Positions 6,866 through 11,334 of a stretch of DNA of 11,334 nucleotides are shown in pieces. A program made the translations under genes and the position numbers. The stretch lies in the NCBI GenBank assembly GCA_019307545.1, contig JAFDJI010000062.1, positions 1-11,334 on the forward strand. The letters run 5' to 3'. Numbering within the stretch: position 1 is the stretch's first letter; every line of letters begins with the position of its first letter. The notes beneath the pieces were generated by a model, which worked only from the letters and a program-made list of their open reading frames with translations, did not search any database and had not been told where the DNA came from. This DNA is from Deltaproteobacteria bacterium (lineage in GTDB: Bacteria; Myxococcota_A; UBA796; GCA-2862545).

Positions 6866-8122
6866 TCAACGGGGACGCCTTGGACCGGTCCTCGGCTTCC
6901 GTTTCGCCCGTGCGATCTCCAGGTCGCCGCGAAGGGTCACCATCCCGTTTGCGCTCTGAAGCCCGGTCAGGTTCGCCGACAACTGCAGTCCTTCCGCAGT
7001 GGTGGCGTAGTGGGTGGGCACTGCGGTGTTGATCGAATCTTCGATGGCCTCGAGGATCCGGCCCTCGCCCAGGGTGGCCAGTGGGTCCACGAAGAAGGCG
7101 CCCTTCGACTTGGGGCCCTCCTCCACCGTGGTGGGGGTGAGGACCACCCGTCGTTTCTTCACCTCCAGCTGGCCCTGCACGGAGTAGTCGCGCCACCAGC
7201 CGCGCCCCACGGGCCTCCACAGGCGCATCTCGAGGGCGAAGCCATCCGGGGTGAACGAGAGCGCCGTTGGCTCGATGACCACGTCGTGGCTCACGGGTCC
7301 GGCGCGGAAGGAGGCCGCCTTGGCCAGGTCGAGCAGGGAGTCCTCGGAGATGTCGAGCCGCCATCCCTGCCTGGCGCGCCTGACTTCCTCCTCCAGGGTC
7401 TCCGGGGTGGGCGATCCGGTGAGCAACCCCACCGCCAGACCCTTGCGGGCAGAGGCCACCCTCACCGCGCGGAGAGGGACGTCCTCGTTGCCGAAGGAGC
7501 CCAGGTTGATGGGCGGGATCCGCTGCAACAACTCGGCGCGGAACCAGTCGCCGAGGGTGCTTTCCAACAGCGGTTCCAGCATTGCGGTGGTGCCGCCCAG
7601 GTCGAGGTCCAGGTCGCGGACGTCGCGGGGACGCGCGGTGACGGTCCAGGTCCCCTCCCCGTCCGATGTGCTCTCGAAGGCGGTGTCGAACTCGGCATGG
7701 GCTGTGATCGGGACGTCGCCCGTCGCCCGTCCGGCCCGCCATGCCACTGGGCCGGTGAGGGTCACGTCCACCGCGAGGCAGTCCTCGCACCGGGTGGTGG
7801 ACTGCAGGTCGATGGACTGGACGGTGAGGTCCGGCTTCAAGGTCAAGCGGCCGCCCAGCGGGATCGATACGGTGATCTCGTCCCGAAGCGTTCCATGCTC
7901 CTCGAGCACCACCACCAGCAGGCGGTCGAGCAACTCGGGGGAGAGGTAGAGGGCGGCGTCGGGTCGCCAGTCCGACGGGACCGGTCCGGGGTCCGCCAGC
8001 GCAGCCGTCCGGGCTTCCTCGTACTGGCTGAGCACGGCGCTGGGGCATCCGGTGAGCAGACCCGAGAGAAGAAGGAGGATTGGAGAGGACGACGTGGGGG
8101 GGCGGAAACGAGGGAACGGCAT
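6866..8122 (-). CDS. Predicted lipoprotein with a two-half, possibly TULIP-like fold
   Basis: This 418-residue protein starts with a lipoprotein signal peptide: basic residues, a hydrophobic run (14-22) and the lipobox LLTGC, with the lipidated cysteine at 26. The mature part appears to have two similar halves. Each begins with a strand and a helix (LYLSPELLDRLL, 58-69; LDISEDSLLDLAK, 256-268), continues as long amphipathic beta strands, and has a late long helix (MLEPLLESTLGDWFRAELL, 181-199; EGRILEAIEDSIN, 353-365) followed by more strands. That order recalls the TULIP/BPI family of tubular lipid-binding domains, but this is pattern matching and no family is certain. A CEDC pair (112-115) could form a disulfide. 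The C-terminus is very basic. The ATG at 8122 is chosen over longer in-frame starts because it opens the signal peptide and has AGGGG (8129-8133) 6 nt upstream. It is the first gene of the minus-strand cluster. Confidence 0.85.
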   Translation of the reverse strand: MPFPRFRPPTSSSPILLLLSGLLTGCPSAVLSQYEEARTAALADPGPVPSDWRPDAALYLSPELLDRLLVVVLEEHGTLRDEITVSIPLGGRLTLKPDLTVQSIDLQSTTRCEDCLAVDVTLTGPVAWRAGRATGDVPITAHAEFDTAFESTSDGEGTWTVTARPRDVRDLDLDLGGTTAMLEPLLESTLGDWFRAELLQRIPPINLGSFGNEDVPLRAVRVASARKGLAVGLLTGSPTPETLEEEVRRARQGWRLDISEDSLLDLAKAASFRAGPVSHDVVIEPTALSFTPDGFALEMRLWRPVGRGWWRDYSVQGQLEVKKRRVVLTPTTVEEGPKSKGAFFVDPLATLGEGRILEAIEDSINTAVPTHYATTAEGLQLSANLTGLQSANGMVTLRGDLEIARAKRKPRTGPRRPR

Positions 8123-8148
8123 CGGCGACCCCTGGAATGGCGCGGCGG

Positions 8149-8157
8149 AGTATGGCA
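8149..8157 (-). promoter_or_regulatory. Candidate extended -10 promoter for the minus-strand cluster
   Basis: On the minus strand the sequence reads TGC followed by CATACT, an extended -10 element with four of six matches to TATAAT. Transcription would start near 8142 and leave a leader of about 20 nt that still holds the AGGGG ribosome-binding site of the lipoprotein gene. No -35 box is convincing. It lies in the 97-bp region between divergent genes, where promoters for both directions must sit. Confidence 0.3.
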
Positions 8158-8219
8158 CAACCCCTGCGGCCGCCGGCGTCGTCCACTCCACCCTGCGGTA
8201 GCCTGTCCGGGAGGAGACC

Positions 8220-9473
8220 ATGGGCGAGACCAAGGACCCGCGCACAGCCCTCCAGAGCAAGAGTGTCTCGGTGCGCGCTGCGGCCGCCCGGGACCTTTCC
8301 CGAATAGGCACGGTCGACGACCTCCCCCCGTTGGTGGACATCGCGATCAACCAGAAGAGCTCCGCACTCAGGCTCTACGCCGCGGCTGCGGCGGCCGATA
8401 TCGTGCACCGCTATCGGGGACTGGGGGAGAGGCCACGGCTCACGAAGGCGCAGCACGCACAGGTACATCGCTGGGTGCGGTCCTACGACCCCGGCCGCAA
8501 CCCAGGGCTGTTGATGATGCTCTCCGCGCTCGCCGACGACGAGGCCCGTGCGCGCCTCGCCCTGATGCTGCGGGATCCCAGAAACGGAGTCCGCGCCGGG
8601 GCAGCGATGGCGATCCGGCGGATGGCGATCTCCGCGACGGCGATTGGGGACACCTCCACCCCGGCCCTGGTCGGGGATTGCCTACAGGACGCGCGGATTC
8701 CGCCGGACGTCATTCTCGAGCTGATCAAGATGACCGGTGAGCTGGGATGGCACGGGTTGCGCGACCGGGTTCGGGCTGCAGCCATCCTGGGCCATCTGCA
8801 CGAAACCGCAGCCCAGGAAACGCTTCGCCGCCTGGACGCGCGCTTCGCCGCCGAGACCTGGACGGGCTTCTGGCGGTCTTTCGGGTTGGACGTGTTCGAA
8901 ATGGGGAAAGAGGAAGAGGTGCCCAACTGGCGGGTCCTCTCCGACGGGACCCACGCTGATCCGCAGGGGTCGGTCGCGTACACCCTGGTGGACGGACAGG
9001 CGCACATCGAGGGAGACGAGCGGCCGGTACGGCTGGTGTGGGCGGCACGTCTCGGGAGCGCGGAGGTGCTCAACCGCGCCATTCAGCAGGGGGATCGAAC
9101 CTGGTGGCTTCTCGAGGACCGGGAGCTTCTCACCACCCTGGAGAGGGCCCTGGACAGCTTTACCCCAGGGGCGCGGGAGGGGCTGGAGGCCGTCGTGCGC
9201 TGGCTGGCGGACGTGGAGGGTCCGATGGCGGCACGCCTTCGCGCCGTCGTGACCTACCAGGTTGGCGACCTGGATCAGGCCGCCTCGCTTCTCGAGGAGC
9301 TGGCCTCGGGGAAGAAGCCACGGACCGACGTGTACTTCTGGCTCGCGAAGGCCCGGGTGGACCAGGATCGGAAGAAGGAAGCCGCGAAGCTGCTGGACAC
9401 CTACCTGGACCAGGCGGCGAAGAGGGCGCGCTGGCGGTCGGAGGCCGAGACGCTGCGAGCGCAGATCGGGTGA
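8220..9473 (+). CDS. Cytosolic HEAT-repeat protein with C-terminal TPR-like repeats
   Basis: The 417-residue product has no signal peptide or membrane segment. Residues 10-65 and about 106-137 look like HEAT (PBS-lyase type) repeats: paired helices with VRAAAARDLSRIG and VRAGAAMAIRRMA at the second-helix positions. The middle (about 205-300) is Trp-rich and mixed in structure, without a motif I recognise. Residues 336-361 and 369-399 resemble TPR units, with a short-helix pattern and YQVGDLDQAASLLEEL and DRKKEAAKLLDTYLDQ. Such alpha-solenoids normally bind other proteins, so a scaffold or regulatory role is likely; its partner is unknown. The ATG at 8220 is preceded by GGGAGG (8209-8214) with 5-nt spacing, a strong signal. 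The gene is transcribed divergently from the lipoprotein/valS cluster. Confidence 0.9.
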   Translation: MGETKDPRTALQSKSVSVRAAAARDLSRIGTVDDLPPLVDIAINQKSSALRLYAAAAAADIVHRYRGLGERPRLTKAQHAQVHRWVRSYDPGRNPGLLMMLSALADDEARARLALMLRDPRNGVRAGAAMAIRRMAISATAIGDTSTPALVGDCLQDARIPPDVILELIKMTGELGWHGLRDRVRAAAILGHLHETAAQETLRRLDARFAAETWTGFWRSFGLDVFEMGKEEEVPNWRVLSDGTHADPQGSVAYTLVDGQAHIEGDERPVRLVWAARLGSAEVLNRAIQQGDRTWWLLEDRELLTTLERALDSFTPGAREGLEAVVRWLADVEGPMAARLRAVVTYQVGDLDQAASLLEELASGKKPRTDVYFWLAKARVDQDRKKEAAKLLDTYLDQAAKRARWRSEAETLRAQIG

Positions 9474-9524
9474 TAGCAGTTGCCGGTGCCTCCGGTGTCG
9501 AATGATCCGACCTCTTCGCTCGGC

Positions 9525-9539
9525 GGCCCGCGTTGGGCC
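9525..9539 (+). other. Short perfect GC hairpin after the HEAT gene
   Basis: GGCCC (9525-9529) pairs with GGGCC (9535-9539) around a 5-nt loop, 52 bp after the HEAT/TPR stop codon. The stem is short and no T-tract follows directly, so it is at best a weak terminator. It could slow transcription between the two plus-strand genes. Confidence 0.25.
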
Positions 9540-9540
9540 A

Positions 9541-9549
9541 TGGTAGGTT
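9541..9549 (+). promoter_or_regulatory. Candidate extended -10 promoter for the lipoprotein/barrel pair
   Basis: TGG followed by TAGGTT forms an extended -10 element of the GC-rich kind. Transcription would begin near 9556, about 22 nt before the lipoprotein ATG. No -35 match is seen at normal spacing. It is the best promoter candidate in the 104-bp gap between the HEAT gene and the next gene. Confidence 0.27.
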
Positions 9550-9577
9550 TCACCTTCGGGCACACTGGGTTTCCGCA

Positions 9578-10312
9578 ATGAGATGCCTCCATTTTGCCTT
9601 GGTGCTTGCTGGCCTCCTCGCGGTGGGTTGCGACGACGCGGGCGACGAGGGTTCGTTCATCACGCCGCTCGATGGTCAGACCGCGGTTGCACTGGACGCC
9701 CTGCTCCGAGTGCGCGCCCCCACCCTCGGTGTCCCGCCCGAATACCCGCTGCCGGAGCTCATTCGGGTGGTGGATCTCGCCGAAGGAGGTTTTGTACCAG
9801 GCGAAGTCGTCGACGAGGGGGACGTGCTCAGCTTCGTGCCCCGCGGCTCGTGGGCGGTGGACAGGAGGTACGTGTGGACCGTCGACATTCCGGAAGGGAT
9901 GCCCCACGGCCCCGAGCTCCACATCGCCGGACAGCTGAGCGGCTCGGCGGTCTTCGACACCTCTGAAGCCATCGCGGTGCTGGCCGCTGGCCTGGACGAC
10001 GACGACCGGGCGTGCCTGGTGCTGTCGCGGCGCACCGACGTCGGGATGATGGAGGGCGCCCGGGTCACCGCTGACGACGAGGAGATCGCGGACCTGCGGA
10101 TCGAGTTGCAGGGGCCCGAAGTCTGGCAGGATCAGGTGTGGGTCCCTGGGCTGCGGCCCGAGGTCGACCTGGCCTGCCTGGTTGCGGACGAGTCGATTGC
10201 TCCGGGGACCCGCCTGCGGGTGTGGTGGGCCGGATCCGGGCCATGGGTGGCAGACGTGGAGGACATCTCGCCCGCCGAGCTGGTGGTCGAGCTTCATCGG
10301 GGAGGGCTGTGA
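9578..10312 (+). CDS. Predicted lipoprotein with an Ig-like N-terminal domain
   Basis: The 244-residue product opens with a lipoprotein signal peptide (hydrophobic core about 4-16) and LLAVGC, which puts the lipidated cysteine at 18. Alanine at -3 is tolerated but not ideal. Aspartates follow at +2 and +3. In E. coli that position holds lipoproteins in the inner membrane, but the rule need not apply here. Residues about 27-105 look like a bacterial Ig-like (Big_5-type) domain, with ITPLDGQTAVALDALLRV near the start and LSFVPRGSWAVDRRYVWTVD near the end. The rest is beta-rich with two further cysteines (146, 200) that could pair. No function is assigned. The ATG at 9578 is chosen because it opens the signal peptide, even though no clear Shine-Dalgarno precedes it. 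Its stop TGA shares the A with the start of the next gene, so the two products are probably made together and may form one envelope complex. Confidence 0.82.
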   Translation: MRCLHFALVLAGLLAVGCDDAGDEGSFITPLDGQTAVALDALLRVRAPTLGVPPEYPLPELIRVVDLAEGGFVPGEVVDEGDVLSFVPRGSWAVDRRYVWTVDIPEGMPHGPELHIAGQLSGSAVFDTSEAIAVLAAGLDDDDRACLVLSRRTDVGMMEGARVTADDEEIADLRIELQGPEVWQDQVWVPGLRPEVDLACLVADESIAPGTRLRVWWAGSGPWVADVEDISPAELVVELHRGGL

Positions 10313-11094
10313 TGCGGACCCTTCTTTCGGTGCTCGTCCTGCTCCTCCCCGTGGTCGCCGTCGGCGCCGACGATCTGTCTGGTGGCAACGCATCGGAGGG
10401 GCACCGCATCCAGGCCAAGAACGGCGGCACCGGGATCGGGCTCGCGGAGCACGCAGTGATCGGTCCCGACGGCGGCACCACCGCCCTCACGGTGGCGGCG
10501 CGGGTCCGGGTGGAGGCATTCCAGTTCGGTGCGGCCGTGCCCTTCGCCACCTACCGGGTGCCCGGGGGGCGGGACAAGGACCTCGGGAACATCCGGCTTT
10601 GGGCCTTCTATGACCTCCCCTACGGGTCCTTCGACCAGTCCGTGGGCCTCAGGATCCACTTCAACGTCGGCGAGAGCGCCTACACCTGGGTCGGCGCGGG
10701 CGACGAGCTCTGGCCCGGTGCCGGGATCGACGCCATCTGGGAGGCGCGCATCGGCGGTGGGGTGACCACCTGGATGCTCCGCGGAGCGCTCGGCGTCCAC
10801 ACCGCCGCTGGATACGACCCCTTCCCGGACCGCTACGCTCGGTTCCAGGTGGCCGCGGGCGGGGACTTCCGCCTCAACCGCCGCTTCGGGCTCGTCGGAG
10901 AGACCTCCATCCAGTACTGGGACCCCTCACCGTGGGAGATCTCGGGCCTCGCGCGCGTGGACCTCATCGAAGGGCTGCGCGTCCGCGCTGGCTTGGTGTT
11001 CCCGGTGGCGGTGTGGTTCGGTTGGACCCCCGCGGACCAACCCGCCGGCGTGCGAGAGACGACGCTTCTCCTAGACCTCACTGCGTCGTTCTAG
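10312..11094 (+). CDS. Predicted outer-membrane beta-barrel protein
   Basis: The 260-residue product has a clear Sec signal peptide (1-19) ending AVGA before DD. The mature part is full of short alternating hydrophobic/polar strands rich in Tyr, Trp and Gly, for example IRLWAFYDLPYG (94-105), SVGLRIHFNVG (110-120), FQVAAGGDFRLN (178-189), LVGETSIQYW (194-203) and VRAGLVFPVAVW (224-235). It ends LLLDLTASF. A C-terminal phenylalanine preceded by alternating hydrophobic residues is the usual signal for barrel insertion by the BAM complex. I estimate about 10-12 strands, too uncertain to name a family, and its cargo, if any, is unknown. The ATG at 10312 overlaps the previous stop by one base and has GGAGG (10301-10305) 6 nt upstream. 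An in-frame longer reading exists but lacks the signal peptide start. Confidence 0.83.
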   Translation: MRTLLSVLVLLLPVVAVGADDLSGGNASEGHRIQAKNGGTGIGLAEHAVIGPDGGTTALTVAARVRVEAFQFGAAVPFATYRVPGGRDKDLGNIRLWAFYDLPYGSFDQSVGLRIHFNVGESAYTWVGAGDELWPGAGIDAIWEARIGGGVTTWMLRGALGVHTAAGYDPFPDRYARFQVAAGGDFRLNRRFGLVGETSIQYWDPSPWEISGLARVDLIEGLRVRAGLVFPVAVWFGWTPADQPAGVRETTLLLDLTASF

Positions 11095-11334
11095 ACGCGC
11101 ACGGAGCATCCGCGGCAATCGCGGCTGGCCGCGCGCAAAGGGGCCTGTGGACGCGCGGGTCCTCCCCCGTTCGTCCTCGCAGCCCCCCGCCCTACGTGGC
11201 CCCTCTGGTGGGCCCGCGGTGATTCACTCCCGGTGGGTGACGGATGCTTCCCGCCGGCTGTCCCCATCCCCGGTGATGCGAAGCCGGGCGAAGGCGGAGA
11301 CACTCCAACCCGACGGCCGCTTCGAGGCCAGGGC
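11095..11334. other. Right-end region without a firm gene
   Basis: These 240 bp follow the barrel gene. A perfect CGCGG-CTGG-CCGCG hairpin lies at 11120-11133, 26 bp after the stop codon. It has no T-tract, so it is only a weak terminator candidate. From the right edge, one minus-strand frame stays open to a TGA at 11224-11226 and could be the last 36 codons of a gene entering from outside. A plus-strand frame from 11220 is equally open and has similar codon use, so neither is called as a gene. Confidence 0.4.

Noticed and set aside
8199..8204. TAGCCT as a -10 box for the HEAT/TPR gene
   Set aside because: Transcription would begin inside the GGGAGG ribosome-binding site at 8209-8214, leaving no usable leader.
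6840..8468. 542-residue minus-strand open frame over the lipoprotein gene
   Set aside because: It is a neighbouring frame of the lipoprotein gene with Pro/Arg/Gly-biased composition and no signal peptide; the other frame has the lipobox and balanced composition.
6776..8740. 654-residue plus-strand open frame across the valS/lipoprotein/HEAT junctions
   Set aside because: It overlaps three supported genes, crosses the divergent promoter region and shows no domain; it is a GC-driven shadow frame.
11091..11303. 70-residue minus-strand open frame at the right end
   Set aside because: It begins without a ribosome-binding site, is dominated by Pro, Gly, Arg and Ser, and has no recognisable motif.
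1..11334. Possible defence island, CRISPR array, insertion sequence, tRNA or rRNA
   Set aside because: I looked for regular repeats, terminal inverted repeats, transposase or nuclease motifs and cloverleaf-like segments on both strands and saw none.

Overview
The DNA is strongly GC-rich, with G or C at most third codon positions. It is dense in predicted lipoproteins and exported proteins and encodes a beta-barrel-like protein ending in phenylalanine. That fits a Gram-negative chromosome, and the style of the genes (exported TPR-like proteins, HEAT/TPR protein, variant Lgt, Ig-like lipoprotein) suggests Myxococcota or a related former 'deltaproteobacterial' lineage. The taxonomic call is inference from style, not from a marker. 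There is no sign of a mobile element, CRISPR array, rRNA or tRNA.

Left and centre (1-8122) lie entirely on the minus strand. Read in the direction of transcription, from right to left, the order is: a lipoprotein with a two-part, possibly lipid-binding fold (6866-8122); valS (4175-6811); nadC (3326-4171); a biotin protein ligase without a DNA-binding domain (2592-3323); an Lgt-family membrane protein with several altered active-site residues (1695-2582); a small two-helix membrane protein (1307-1702); a class I methyltransferase (573-1310); and, after a 102-bp gap, an exported protein cut by the left edge (1-470). From valS to the methyltransferase the genes are separated by no more than 9 bp or overlap by 4-8 bp, so this is almost certainly one operon with translational coupling.

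The right part (8220-11094) is on the plus strand and diverges from the first group across a 97-bp promoter region. It holds a cytosolic HEAT/TPR-repeat protein (8220-9473), then a lipoprotein with an Ig-like start (9578-10312) whose stop codon overlaps the start codon of a predicted outer-membrane beta-barrel protein (10312-11094). The last 240 bp hold no gene that can be called firmly.

How the genes fit together: valS, nadC and birA are housekeeping enzymes (valyl-tRNA, NAD and biotinylated-carboxylase supply). The rest of the window is biased to the cell envelope: three exported or lipidated proteins, one barrel protein, an Lgt-like enzyme and a small membrane protein. No complete, recognisably new system (defence, toxin, secretion) is visible. 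The best leads are the Lgt homologue with substituted active-site residues, the two-half lipoprotein, and the coupled lipoprotein/barrel pair.
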